The translations under genes were made by a program, and so were the position numbers. Shown one piece after another: positions 1 to 7,166 of a stretch of DNA of 13,644 nucleotides (the stretch's first letter is position 1; each line of letters opens with the position of its first letter). Source of the DNA: Syntrophaceticus sp050949745 (GTDB taxonomy: Bacteria > Bacillota > DSM-12270 > Thermacetogeniales > Thermacetogeniaceae); assembly GCA_050949745.1 (NCBI GenBank), contig JBMNGF010000011.1, positions 1-13,644 on the forward strand, written 5' to 3'. Below the pieces are notes generated by a model. The model saw nothing but the letters and a program-made list of their open reading frames with translations. It ran no database searches and was not told where the DNA came from.

Positions 1-79
1 CATCCTCTATTATGCTGGTGTATCCTTAGAATTATATATAGACATATATTAATGACTGGTGAAAAACTGCTTTATGCGC

Positions 80-112
80 AAAAAATGAGAAGTCCTTGTT
101 GGACTTCTCATT
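80..112 (-). terminator. Rho-independent terminator of the acyl-CoA synthetase gene
   Basis: A perfect 12-bp inverted repeat (AATGAGAAGTCC / GGACTTCTCATT, loop TTGTT) at 84-112 is followed on the minus strand by six T residues (80-85). It lies 30 bases beyond the stop codon of the minus-strand gene ending at 142, so it should end that transcript. Nothing recognisable lies in bases 1-79. Confidence 0.9.
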
Positions 113-141
113 AATTACTCACTCATAAATTATTAATATCT

Positions 142-1707
142 CTATACAACTTGAGCAATCCTGTCCTTTGAGTACTTCTCCCGCAGTTTGGGCTTTTCAA
201 TCTTTCCGGTGGCATTGCGAGGAACCTTATCAAAGATAATTTGACGCGGCCTTTTATACCTGGGCAATTCCTCACAAAACTCAAACAGCATTTCTTCTGT
301 AAGTTCTCTACCTGATTTGACCTCCACAACCGCTGCAGGAATTTCTCCCAAGCGGCGATCAGGTAGCCCGATCACAGCCACATCTTTGATGTCGTTATTT
401 GCTCTGAGAAACGCTTCAATTTCCACAGGGTATATATTTTCCCCACCCATAATCACCACATCTTTCTTGCGGTCCACAAGATATACAAAACCGTCTTCAT
501 CCTGCTGTGCCATATCTCCTGTATACAGCCAACCGTTCTTCAGTACTTTTGCGGTGGCCTCCGGATTATTAAAATAACCCTTCATCACTCCTGGTCCCCG
601 TACAAGTAGTTCTCCTACCTTGCCTCTGGGTACCGGTTTATCATGCTCGTCAACAATCTTGATTTCCCAGTTGTGACCTGGTTTACCGATGGCTCCAACC
701 TTGTGAATGTTTTCTATACCAAGGTGTACGCAGCCTGGTCCTGTGGACTCACTGAGTCCATAGTTTGTATCATACATATGTTTGGGAAAATACTTTTTCC
801 ATCTGATAATCAGGCTCGGGGGAACAGGCTGCGCCCCGATATGCATCAAACGCCACTGCTCTAAATGATAATCCTTTAAATTCACTTCTTTGCTTTCTAT
901 TGCATCAAGGATATCCTGTGCCCATGGCACCAGCAGCCAGACAATGCTTACTTTTTCATCAGAGACTGCCTCAAGTATCCACTCGGGCTTGACACCGCGC
1001 AGTAATACCGCCTTCGACCCTACGGCAAGACTGCCGAACCAGTGCATTTTAGCACCTGTGTGATAAAGGGGCGGGATACAGAGGAAGCAGTCCTCAGGGC
1101 ACTGTTGGTGATGGCTTTTTTCAGTGATAGATGCTGATAAAAGATTGGCATGTGTCAAAAGAATAGGCTTGGGAGTACCGGTCGTGCCAGAAGTAAAGTA
1201 AAGAGCAGCATCATCAGTATCGCAAATTGGAACCTGTGGATCTGTGGTAGGGAAATCAGCCAAAAAATCAGTGTACTTTTCAGCATGATCTGGACAATCA
1301 TCCCCTACAAAGATAAATGATTCCATACCAGAGAGCTTATCTTTTATTTCATTTATTCTGTCTATAAATTCAGGCCCATAGACAAGCATTTTTGCTCCTG
1401 CAGTCTCGACACATCTCTTGATCTCATCAGCTGTATAACGAAAATTTAAGGGAACAGCCAATGCGCCGACCTTCAAGATACCGAAATAAACAGGAAGCCA
1501 CTCCAGACAGTTCATCATCAGGAGAGCAACACGATCTCCCTGCTTGATACCACACTCTATTAAAGCATTGGAAAACCGGTTGGCTTCTTTTTCAAACTCC
1601 AGCCAAGTTATTTCTCTACGAACTCCTTTAGCAGGTTCGCGTTCTATCAAACTCACTTCGTTAGGGTACTTTTTTGCATTGCAGGAAAGCAATTCTGTGA
1701 TGGGCAT
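142..1707 (-). CDS. AMP-forming acyl-CoA synthetase (fatty acid/carboxylate-CoA ligase)
   Basis: A 521-residue member of the ANL adenylate-forming superfamily, full length for an acyl-CoA synthetase. It should activate a carboxylic acid with ATP to an acyl-adenylate and then to the CoA thioester in the cytoplasm. Visible motifs are the P-loop-like FTSGTTGTPK (171-180), YGLSEST (316-322), YTGD (395-398), the hinge DRKKDVVIMGGENIYP (412-427) and the C-terminal PRNATGKIEK (497-506) with catalytic Lys502. There is no signal peptide and no carrier-protein domain. The ATG is supported by AAGGAG nine bases upstream (1717-1722). It is a single gene with its own promoter (1844-1872) and terminator (80-112). 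The substrate (medium/long-chain fatty acid or a cyclic or aromatic acid) cannot be read from sequence. An isolated acyl-CoA ligase would fit fatty-acid degradation, but that is inference. Confidence 0.93.
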   Translation of the reverse strand: MPITELLSCNAKKYPNEVSLIEREPAKGVRREITWLEFEKEANRFSNALIECGIKQGDRVALLMMNCLEWLPVYFGILKVGALAVPLNFRYTADEIKRCVETAGAKMLVYGPEFIDRINEIKDKLSGMESFIFVGDDCPDHAEKYTDFLADFPTTDPQVPICDTDDAALYFTSGTTGTPKPILLTHANLLSASITEKSHHQQCPEDCFLCIPPLYHTGAKMHWFGSLAVGSKAVLLRGVKPEWILEAVSDEKVSIVWLLVPWAQDILDAIESKEVNLKDYHLEQWRLMHIGAQPVPPSLIIRWKKYFPKHMYDTNYGLSESTGPGCVHLGIENIHKVGAIGKPGHNWEIKIVDEHDKPVPRGKVGELLVRGPGVMKGYFNNPEATAKVLKNGWLYTGDMAQQDEDGFVYLVDRKKDVVIMGGENIYPVEIEAFLRANNDIKDVAVIGLPDRRLGEIPAAVVEVKSGRELTEEMLFEFCEELPRYKRPRQIIFDKVPRNATGKIEKPKLREKYSKDRIAQVV

Positions 1708-1843
1708 AAAGGGTCACTCCTTCCGTCCTACATTAAAATATAAAAGTTCATTCCAGCAGCCCCCTTAAACAAAAATAAGAGCTGCCATCCTTCCATTCTA
1801 CCGTCCTATCACCCTTTTCTACATTTTATTCAGTTACACAGTT

Positions 1844-1872
1844 ATTATATTATATTCACTGTACTTTAACAA
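1844..1872 (-). promoter_or_regulatory. Sigma-A type promoter for the acyl-CoA synthetase gene
   Basis: On the minus strand TTGTTA (1867-1872) is separated by exactly 17 bases from a consensus TATAAT (1844-1849). The start codon lies about 135 bases downstream, so the mRNA would have a leader of roughly 130 bases. A second, weaker candidate lies upstream (TTGACA at 1924-1929, 17 bases before TAAAAA). No inverted repeat typical of a repressor site was seen over the -10. Confidence 0.6.
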
Positions 1873-2036
1873 TATCCTGCTCATGAAACACTCTGTTAAT
1901 TTTTTATCAGATTATAGCTAAACTGTCAACCCCTTATTCCCAAAAGGATTTGAACACCAATATCTCTATTATACTTCCATATGCAGGTATTACAGGTTAT
2001 AATGATGAGCTAGTAGGTAATAATGAAGGTGATAGC

Positions 2037-2627
2037 GTGAATAATGACCAGCAGTCAAAGCAAGTCCTGACACATAGGATCGTTACTTGGGCAAAGTGGT
2101 TTATTAAGCAGGAGGTATCTCCAGGAGATATTTGTGTGGATGCTACTGTAGGAAATGGCAATGATACCCTCTTTCTGGCAGAGTGTGTAGGGGTATCAGG
2201 TAAGGTATACGGTTTTGATATTCAGCAAACTGCCATAGAAAAAACGAAGAAAAAGTTGGCAGCAGCAGATCTACTGGATCGAGTTAATTTGATTCAGGAC
2301 AACCATGCAAACCTTTGTGAGTATCTTACAAAAGATAGTGTAAAAGCGGTGATGTTCAATCTAGGTTATCTTCCTGGTGGCGATACCAATCTGATTACCA
2401 AACCAGAATCAACAATACAAGCAATAGAAGCAGCTCTCTATTTACTTAGCCAGGGGGGTATAATCACAGTTGCCAGCTACAGAGGACACCCTGGTGCCCT
2501 AGAAGAATATACAAAAGTAAATATCCTATTATCAAAGCTTAACCCAATAAATTTCAATGTTTTGCGCTTAGAATCCATCAACCATGCACATCTTCCACCA
2601 GTTCTTTTTGTTGCCAATAAATATTAG
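2037..2627 (+). CDS. mnmM: tRNA (mnm5s2U34) methyltransferase MnmM (YtqB family)
   Basis: A class I SAM-dependent methyltransferase of the YtqB/MnmM family (formerly 'rRNA methylase', PF06962). In Gram-positive bacteria MnmM makes the final methylation of mnm5s2U at the wobble position of tRNA (family knowledge). Counting from the GTG, motif I is DATVGNGNDT (35-44), an acidic motif II D follows at 61 (GFDI), the family signature NLGYLPGGD is at 108-116 and SYRGHPGALEE at 147-157. The C-terminal NHAHLPPVLF also fits. I chose GTG 2037 because GAAGGTGAT precedes it at 2024-2032 and the resulting 196 residues match the family length. The frame is open back to TTG 1950, where AAAAGGA sits only one base from the codon and would add 29 unconserved residues. 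A terminator follows at 2761-2786. The next gene is convergent. Confidence 0.82.
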   Translation: MNNDQQSKQVLTHRIVTWAKWFIKQEVSPGDICVDATVGNGNDTLFLAECVGVSGKVYGFDIQQTAIEKTKKKLAAADLLDRVNLIQDNHANLCEYLTKDSVKAVMFNLGYLPGGDTNLITKPESTIQAIEAALYLLSQGGIITVASYRGHPGALEEYTKVNILLSKLNPINFNVLRLESINHAHLPPVLFVANKY

Positions 2628-2760
2628 TAAGAAAAACGGGCAGACAAAGAAACGTTCAAGTGCCAACATACAGGAATGCCCTTGCTGGTATCAGCAGATA
2701 TATAATGTTTATATCATTAGATTAAATTTGCTTGGCAAAGCATACTGGGCAAATTATTAA

Positions 2761-2786
2761 AGCCGGTCAAATAACCGGCTTTTTTA
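2761..2786 (+). terminator. Rho-independent terminator after mnmM
   Basis: A 7-bp perfect stem AGCCGGT / ACCGGCT (2761-2767 and 2774-2780) with a six-base loop is followed by a run of T. It lies between the convergent genes ending at 2627 and 2805. Read on the minus strand it is followed only by TTTAATAATTT, so it may work weakly in that direction too. The rest of 2628-2804 holds nothing recognisable. Confidence 0.85.
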
Positions 2787-2804
2787 TTGGCCTGCCTAAA
2801 CTAA

Positions 2805-3431
2805 TTAATAAGCTTGTTCTTGTTCGTTGTTCTCGTTAGGCTCAATAAGTTCCTTCAGCTTTATTTTAATGGAGTATTTGCTGTTGCGGGCACAAGCAGT
2901 CATAACAGCTAATGATTCCAGTCTCTTTTCAATTTCACCGGCTGAAAAAACCCCTTCTAAACTGAAATTAAAGCCTCTGCTCTCAGAGCTGTCCTCATGT
3001 TGGGAAGACTCCATCTCTTCTTCAGTAATTCTCATAGTTTCCTGAACTTCTACTGTTCTCTTTTTGCGCGGCCTATAGGTCGGTGGCCATTTCTCGCTTA
3101 TTATATCTGTTGTAGCTACCACTTCACCGCTGTGGTCTTTTTGAATCCCCAAGATACGCCTGATCTTTCTCACAAAACTGGTTTGTACCTCCCACTCATC
3201 AGCCAACATTTGATCACTAAGGCTGCTTAACTCCATCATCACATCTTTTGCCCTAGTATCGGGCAGTTGTAAAAAATCTGATAAAGCAATTGTCTCACCC
3301 ATCTTGTTAAACGCCTCCATATACTTATAAATAACTACAGGCCCTGATTTCCGGTAGTTTCTTCTCGTTTTAGAATCACCGAAGTCGCCCGGCATATAAA
3401 TTTTTTTCGGTTTCTTTTTACCAACAGCCAT
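2805..3431 (-). CDS. Hypothetical protein, unrecognised family
   Basis: A 208-residue soluble protein that I do not recognise. The N-terminus is strongly basic (AVGKKKPKKIYMPGDFGDSKTRRNYRK, with eleven Lys/Arg in the first 28 residues). A mostly helical middle follows, then a basic patch (RPRKKR, about 120-125), an acidic linker rich in Glu and Ser (about 134-151), and a second helical segment (about 153-195) ending in a charged tail. No membrane segment, signal peptide, cysteine pair or nucleotide-binding motif is visible. The layout of basic ends and helical modules would fit a nucleic-acid or partner-binding protein, but that is only inference. The ATG is the only usable start after an in-frame TAG. 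The nearest Shine-Dalgarno (AAAGGAG) lies about 20 bases upstream, an unusually long spacing. It is convergent with mnmM. Confidence 0.75.
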   Translation of the reverse strand: MAVGKKKPKKIYMPGDFGDSKTRRNYRKSGPVVIYKYMEAFNKMGETIALSDFLQLPDTRAKDVMMELSSLSDQMLADEWEVQTSFVRKIRRILGIQKDHSGEVVATTDIISEKWPPTYRPRKKRTVEVQETMRITEEEMESSQHEDSSESRGFNFSLEGVFSAGEIEKRLESLAVMTACARNSKYSIKIKLKELIEPNENNEQEQAY

Positions 3432-3797
3432 TTTGCACTCTAGCGTGACTGCTCCTTTCTATTCTTAATTACATTAGCTATACATAGTATTCCACAAATA
3501 CAAATAATATACATGATAATTATATAGAACTGTTGCCTCACTGTTTTTCGTTGCATTCCGCGACCGGTTTTAATAGAACAATCCATTAAAAAACTAAACA
3601 AGGGGAATTTAAGGTTAGACAATACGAATGGATGGGCATGACAATAGTAAGAAAGACTAGAGTTGCCCTCCGGATCAGGAGGGCCTCCTGTCATATGTAT
3701 CTAATTCACTCCAAACTATTCTTTTCCGAAAACCTTAATCAGCATTCTCTTGCGCCTTATCCGTCAAACTCTGTATAGAAGATCTGCTGTTAGGGAC
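3432..3797. other. Intergenic stretch without a confident gene
   Basis: This 366-base stretch between two minus-strand genes holds no gene I can defend. A minus-strand frame (3440-3694) ends in a segment that could be a short single-pass membrane peptide (hydrophobic run FYIIIMYIICICGILCIANVI flanked by basic residues). Its possible ATGs at 3694, 3586 and 3556 all lack a Shine-Dalgarno. A 7-bp hairpin GCCCTCC/GGAGGGC (3665-3684) lacks a T-run on either strand, so it is at best a weak terminator or an mRNA-end structure for the DUF89 gene. Confidence 0.5.
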
Positions 3798-4658
3798 CTA
3801 GATATTGCGCACCAGCACAGAATCACCCGGTTCTACTCCCAGATGCTCTGCAATCACCGAACACTTGGCTTGCAGCAGGAAAAATGTTTTATCACCGGCG
3901 AGAGATGTTCCTTCCAGAGTCTCATAGTTGGCCTGGCCTTTAGCCAAAACTATGCTAGCAGATTCCATCACTGAACACAGCTCTTCACTGCATTTCTCTG
4001 GGATGACCCCTAGATAGTTGCTACCTGTAGTAATTATCTTTGCCAGGTTGGATATCCCTGTGCCTTCCACATCTTCCATTGTAGCATCATTGAGTATCGG
4101 CCCACCTTTTACAACATAGAAGATCTCTTCAACGAAACTACGTAGATTTGCCATAAGCATGTAGTCGAAATAGATTTCTCCGCTGTTATCCCCGATAATA
4201 ACCATGGGGCCTCCTTTGCTTAACATCTCACGAAAACCTTCGAAATCATTGCGCTTAAACCCACGCTGCAGTTCCTTACTGATACTGACACCTACATCAT
4301 AGTGTGGGTTGATCCCCATATCAATTATATTACCGGCGACTGATGTTTTTAATGCAGTCAGGAGAGAGTCCTCGCTATAGGCAATAATTCTTTCTAAAGC
4401 AGGAAGAAAGGTGTGTGCCAATTTATTGGAAACGGCTTTTGCCTCTTTAAAGGGATCATCTTGTCCTATCAGACTGTATGCTTCAAAAAGAACCAGCGAA
4501 GTGTTCTCAGCAGGAGTTTTCGCTGGGTCCAATTGGGCAATTGTAGGAAATAGGTCATTGATCACCACATGTTGTTCCCTTTCTTTAACCCCTGCTATGC
4601 GCAGCGCAGAGATTACCTGCTTGATATAACATGGAACACAGTCAATAGTGGACTGCAT
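3798..4658 (-). CDS. DUF89/ARMT1-like metal-dependent phosphatase
   Basis: A 286-residue protein of the DUF89 family (damage-control phosphatase / ARMT1-like fold), whose members hydrolyse sugar phosphates or phosphorylated, damaged metabolites with a divalent metal (family knowledge). It starts with the N-terminal CxxC typical of the prokaryotic subgroup (DCVPCY, Cys7 and Cys10). It carries the catalytic signature GDNSGEIYFD (156-165), a VKGGPILNDAT block (182-192), AKGQANYETL (239-248) and the closing LQAKCSVIAEHLGV (262-275). The start at 4658 rests on GGAGGT at 4666-4671, seven bases upstream, and on the MxxxxDCVPC family N-terminus. The frame stays open to 4808, but that extra stretch is a decayed fragment of an SRAP gene, not DUF89 sequence. 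Substrate unknown. No clear terminator follows. Confidence 0.87.
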   Translation of the reverse strand: MQSTIDCVPCYIKQVISALRIAGVKEREQHVVINDLFPTIAQLDPAKTPAENTSLVLFEAYSLIGQDDPFKEAKAVSNKLAHTFLPALERIIAYSEDSLLTALKTSVAGNIIDMGINPHYDVGVSISKELQRGFKRNDFEGFREMLSKGGPMVIIGDNSGEIYFDYMLMANLRSFVEEIFYVVKGGPILNDATMEDVEGTGISNLAKIITTGSNYLGVIPEKCSEELCSVMESASIVLAKGQANYETLEGTSLAGDKTFFLLQAKCSVIAEHLGVEPGDSVLVRNI

Positions 4659-4691
4659 CTTTATAACCTCCAATTTTACAGATATTAAAAT

Positions 4692-4862
4692 ATTCTCCTC
4701 ATCACTGACGATCACAGACATAGGGTTGTGACCATAGGGATCAAACAACATCTTCTGAAAAAGCACTGCATAATTATGGCTTTCCATCGATGGTCTCTGC
4801 CCTAGCATAGAACATGTTATAACCCAGAGAAGGAGATTTTGACCAGGCTGCCTATGATCATT
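4692..4862 (-). pseudogene. Decayed, internally deleted SRAP (HMCES/YedK-like) gene fragment
   Basis: Read on the minus strand, 4845 onward encodes WSKSPSLGYNMFYARAETID, which aligns with WAKAPAFGYKMFNARTETID of the intact SRAP protein encoded at 10206-10826. A stop codon follows, then a one-base loss, and the frame continues (DNA at 4740-4830 closely resembles 10537-10625). After an internal deletion of about 175 bp the similarity resumes with HNPMSVIVSDEE (intact copy: HNRMPVILGDEE; DNA 4695-4730 against about 10320-10355). The heptamer CATAGGG occurs on both sides of the deletion (4719-4725 and 4733-4739), which suggests slippage between short repeats. Both ends of the gene, including the catalytic MCGRF, are gone. 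The fragment abuts the DUF89 gene and could mislead start prediction there. Confidence 0.8.
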
Positions 4863-5026
4863 ATATTATTCAACATCATGTATAAATAAACCTGCCGCAT
4901 AACCGGAACAGAAAGGTCGTTTAAACGCGAAAGGGTCTGTATCTGTTTTAGAGAAACTGCAAAGCAACAATAGGCTTTTTATTGAGGCGGGAATTTCTCA
5001 GCAGGCCAACATAGGTGTAAGATCAC

Positions 5027-5052
5027 AAAAACGGCCGGAACTGTTCCAGCCG
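5027..5052 (-). terminator. Rho-independent terminator, probably of the 57-codon gene now at 8165-8338
   Basis: On the minus strand CGGCTGGA / TCCGGCCG (one G-U pair) forms an 8-bp stem with a five-base loop (5032-5052), followed by TTTTT (5027-5031). It sits 21 bases from the left end of the transposon. If the transposon and one target copy are removed, the hairpin falls about 24 bases after the stop codon of the minus-strand gene at 8165-8338, the normal place for its terminator. The stretch 4863-5026 to its left holds no convincing gene. Confidence 0.75.
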
Positions 5053-5067
5053 CCGCGATCTATTTTC

Positions 5068-5073
5068 GTAAAC
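5068..5073. repeat. Target site duplication, left copy (GTAAAC)
   Basis: GTAAAC immediately precedes the TGT left end of the transposon and is repeated exactly at 8157-8162, directly after the ACA right end. It is the 6-bp target copied during insertion. Confidence 0.9.
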
Positions 5074-5093
5074 TGTTCTTTTGCACACACTTT
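5074..5093 (+). repeat. Left terminal inverted repeat of the transposon
   Basis: TGTTCTTTTGCACACACTTT; 15 of 20 positions match the inverted right end. The conserved parts are the TGT tip, the TTTGCACA core and CTTT. Confidence 0.85.
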
Positions 5094-5115
5094 GACTCTA
5101 ACTCATGGGGGTATA

Positions 5116-5210
5116 TTGCAGATTAGTGATCACAAAAAGCAGTGGTAATGTCTCCTGAATCTGCTAAACTATTTGCAGATTAATTAGGGAGGCTAAGAAC
5201 TTGCAAATTC
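5116..5210 (+). repeat. Left subterminal TTTGCA-type repeats (likely transposase or regulator binding sites)
   Basis: Repeats of the core TTGCA(G/A)ATT lie at 5116-5126 (TTGCAGATTAG), at 5158-5181 as a perfect inverted pair (AATCTGC ... GCAGATT) and at 5201-5209 (TTGCAAATT). The last overlaps the TTG start of the first gene. The same core is in the terminal repeats and at the right end (8042-8126). By analogy with IS21 and Tn7-like ends these are probably binding sites of the transposase or of DUF6431, and the placement suggests autoregulation of the operon (inference). Confidence 0.55.
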
Positions 5211-5740
5211 CTTGGAAACTACCTGTCAAATTATCGGTTTACGCAAAAGACAGATATTCAGTTGTATATCCGGTGATATCGAAATGCCCCTGCTGCAATG
5301 CTTCTGTAAGGCTGAGGCGCCACGGTTTTTATAAGCGTAATGTCCTGGTAAAAAATAAATGCTTTCGGATTGACATTTGCCGCTACCGCTGTCCTTCCTG
5401 CTTAAAAACAATTTCTCTTTTGCCCCATTTTCTCCTGCCTTATTTCCAACATACCCGAGACACTATCCTACAGAGCCTTCGTGCTCGCTTTCAAAAGCTA
5501 TCCTTTTCTCTTTGCCGCCAACTTACTGCATACTATCATAAGCGTTTTCTTAACAACCTACCTGCAATTATCAGCGTTCTGAGGGAACTGGGTTGGCGTG
5601 AGAAACTTCCTGACGACTTTAATAAAAGAGCCATAAAGCTAGTTGAAAGGCTGGAACTCACTCCACCACGAGACTTGACCTCCCCAGAGGTCAATTTGTC
5701 CAACCGGATCTTAGCTAACTTTATGGCGAGTTCATTTTAA
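5201..5740 (+). CDS. DUF6431-like zinc-ribbon protein, first gene of the transposon
   Basis: A 179-residue basic protein with an N-terminal zinc-ribbon pattern: CPCC at 29-32 and CPSC at 64-67, separated by a basic beta-rich stretch (RLRRHGFYKRNV). Then comes KTISLLPHFLLPYFQHT (69-85), and a helical C-terminal half rich in Arg and Lys. I assign it with moderate confidence to DUF6431, proteins found beside rve transposases and resembling the Zn-finger heads of other transposases. DNA binding at the element ends or promoter is inference. It begins at TTG, supported by AGGGAGG (5186-5192) eight bases upstream. The start codon itself lies in a TTGCAAATT repeat of the element end. The transposase gene follows after a 130-base spacer with regulatory hairpins. 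Confidence 0.8.
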   Translation: MQIPWKLPVKLSVYAKDRYSVVYPVISKCPCCNASVRLRRHGFYKRNVLVKNKCFRIDICRYRCPSCLKTISLLPHFLLPYFQHTRDTILQSLRARFQKLSFSLCRQLTAYYHKRFLNNLPAIISVLRELGWREKLPDDFNKRAIKLVERLELTPPRDLTSPEVNLSNRILANFMASSF

Positions 5741-5813
5741 ATGACTCTGCCCCCTTTTGGCAAGCACTAAATTACACACACCTTTTTCGTAGCGGTATAA
5801 CAGGGTTTAGGTC

Positions 5814-5819
5814 TATAAT
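5814..5819 (+). promoter_or_regulatory. Possible -10 element in front of the transposase gene
   Basis: A consensus TATAAT lies 57 bases before the transposase start and 8 bases before a 20-bp palindrome. No good -35 hexamer is visible 17 bases upstream, so a separate promoter for the last two genes is only possible. Confidence 0.3.
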
Positions 5820-5827
5820 CTTGCTAT

Positions 5828-5862
5828 GAGGTTAACCGGTTAGCCTCCAAACTAATTGGAGG
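5828..5862 (+). promoter_or_regulatory. Two mutually exclusive hairpins, one hiding the transposase ribosome binding site
   Basis: Hairpin A (5828-5847) is a near-perfect 20-base palindrome, GAGGTTAACC/GGTTAGCCTC, with one T-G pair. Hairpin B (5844-5862) is a perfect 7-bp stem CCTCCAA / TTGGAGG with loop ACTAA; its right arm is the Shine-Dalgarno of the transposase. The two share 5844-5847 (CCTC) and cannot form together: B hides the ribosome binding site, A frees it. Sequestered transposase start sites are known from other insertion sequences (IS10, IS200) as protection against read-through expression. Hairpin A could equally act as a DNA operator. Confidence 0.65.
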
Positions 5863-5870
5863 TGCTAGAC

Positions 5871-7166
5871 TTGGCTTTGACTAAAGAACAGAAGATGGAA
5901 GTGGCTCTATTTCGCTTTGGTTTAATTGCTCCCCTTTTGAATAACCAAGTGGATGATGCTAAGGCATACCTGGAGAAGATCTGTTCCCAGGTACATGATG
6001 TCCCCTATTACGGGAGAAGGGAATACTCTGAGAGAACCATCCGCCGGTGGCTATGGGATTACCGCAGGGACAACCTGGATGGGCTAAAACCTAAGAGCCG
6101 CAAGGATAAGGGGTCTTCTCGAGTTATCTCTGAAGAGTTGGGCAAAAAAATCATTGAGTTCAGACAAGAGAATCCTGCCTTTAGCGTAATGCTTCTCTAC
6201 GAAAAGATGGTTAAAGAAGGGCTTATCCTGCGCTATGAGGTGTCTTACTACTCAGTTTATCGGTATCTCAAACAGAGGAATCTTGCTAGTCCCCTCGTCG
6301 AGGACAAGGTTTCTATTAAAGACCGCAAACCCTTTGCCTATGACGAAGTGAACCGCATGTGGCAGGGGGATATGATGGTTGGCCCCCGGGTCCTGGTCAA
6401 CGGCAAGAAGAAGCCAAGCTATCTATTTGCATTTATTGATGATTGTTCCCGCTTAATCACCTTTGCCCAGTTCTCTACAGAACAAAATTTTGAGGCTATG
6501 AAGAGGGTTTACATGGAGGCGGTGCTCAGGCGAGGAATTCCTAATTTAGTCTACCTGGATAACGGAAAGGTTTACCGCTCCAAATTGTTTCATGCTGCCT
6601 GTGCGAGTATGGAAACCATTGTCTCCCATACTGAGCCTTATGATGCCGCCAGTAAGGGGAAGATTGAAAGATTCTTCCGGACGGTAAGAGACAGATTTCT
6701 GCCTCTGTTGGATTATCCGGTCAGCTCTCTTTCTGTACTTAACCGGTCCTTCTGGAGATGGCTGGAAGAGGACTACCACCGACGTGTTCACTCATCCCTT
6801 AACATGTCGCCGCTGGACAAGTACCTCTCTCAGATCAACCAAATTAAACTTATTAAAAATCCGGAATCCCTGCGCCGGCTGTTTATGAAAAGGGAGACCC
6901 GCAGGGTCAACAACGACGCTACAATCTCTGTTTCCGGCAGGTTCTTTGAGGTACCTCCTGTCCTAATAGGACAGAGGATAGAGGTGCGCTTTGAACCGGA
7001 AAACCTAGATGAGGTGCTGATTTTTGTCGATAGTGAATGCCTAGGGAAAGCAGTACCTGTTCGTCTGTCTGATAACGCCCGGATTAAGCGTGACCGTAAG
7101 GGAGATTCTCCTGCTCCAGCTTTATCCTTTCATGAAGCTCTGCTTAAAAGGGAGGGGGACAGCTGA
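5871..7166 (+). CDS. DDE (rve-type) transposase of the transposon
   Basis: A 431-residue transposase with an RNase H-like integrase core. It cuts the transposon ends and joins them to target DNA. The N-terminal part has helix-turn-helix character (YSERTIRRWLWDYRRDNLDGL, about 52-72, and a second helical block to about 138). The core shows the catalytic triad D167 (WQGDMM), D230 (YLDNG) and E266 (GKIERFFR), a DD(35)E spacing. A beta-rich C-terminal domain follows (about 345-400: TISVSGRFFEVPP). I chose TTG 5871, eight bases after GGAGG (5858-5862). The frame opens at TTG 5856, but that codon is part of the ribosome binding site itself. The stop overlaps the ATG of the ATPase gene by one base, so translation is probably coupled. 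Family: IS21/Tn552/Mu-like; the exact ISfinder family cannot be settled here. Confidence 0.92.
   Translation: MALTKEQKMEVALFRFGLIAPLLNNQVDDAKAYLEKICSQVHDVPYYGRREYSERTIRRWLWDYRRDNLDGLKPKSRKDKGSSRVISEELGKKIIEFRQENPAFSVMLLYEKMVKEGLILRYEVSYYSVYRYLKQRNLASPLVEDKVSIKDRKPFAYDEVNRMWQGDMMVGPRVLVNGKKKPSYLFAFIDDCSRLITFAQFSTEQNFEAMKRVYMEAVLRRGIPNLVYLDNGKVYRSKLFHAACASMETIVSHTEPYDAASKGKIERFFRTVRDRFLPLLDYPVSSLSVLNRSFWRWLEEDYHRRVHSSLNMSPLDKYLSQINQIKLIKNPESLRRLFMKRETRRVNNDATISVSGRFFEVPPVLIGQRIEVRFEPENLDEVLIFVDSECLGKAVPVRLSDNARIKRDRKGDSPAPALSFHEALLKREGDS

Noticed and set aside
1950..2036. Longer mnmM reading frame starting at TTG 1950
   Set aside because: The ribosome binding site is only one base from this codon, the extra 29 residues match nothing in the family, and GTG 2037 gives the normal family length.
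3665..3684. Hairpin GCCCTCC/GGAGGGC as terminator of the DUF89 gene
   Set aside because: No T-run follows on either strand.
3440..3694. 84-codon minus-strand frame with a hydrophobic end
   Set aside because: No ribosome binding site at any Met, and the composition of the first half is not protein-like. Kept only as a remark.
4659..4808. N-terminal extension of the DUF89 protein
   Set aside because: The stretch is decayed SRAP sequence read through by chance. A strong ribosome binding site and the family N-terminus place the start at 4658.
4898..5073. Plus-strand open frame reading NAKGSVSVLEKLQSNN and onward to the transposon edge
   Set aside because: No start codon or ribosome site, and it runs through the minus-strand terminator hairpin. 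Probably chance.
5856..5870. TTG 5856 as transposase start
   Set aside because: This codon is part of the Shine-Dalgarno TTGGAGG itself. TTG 5871 has correct spacing.
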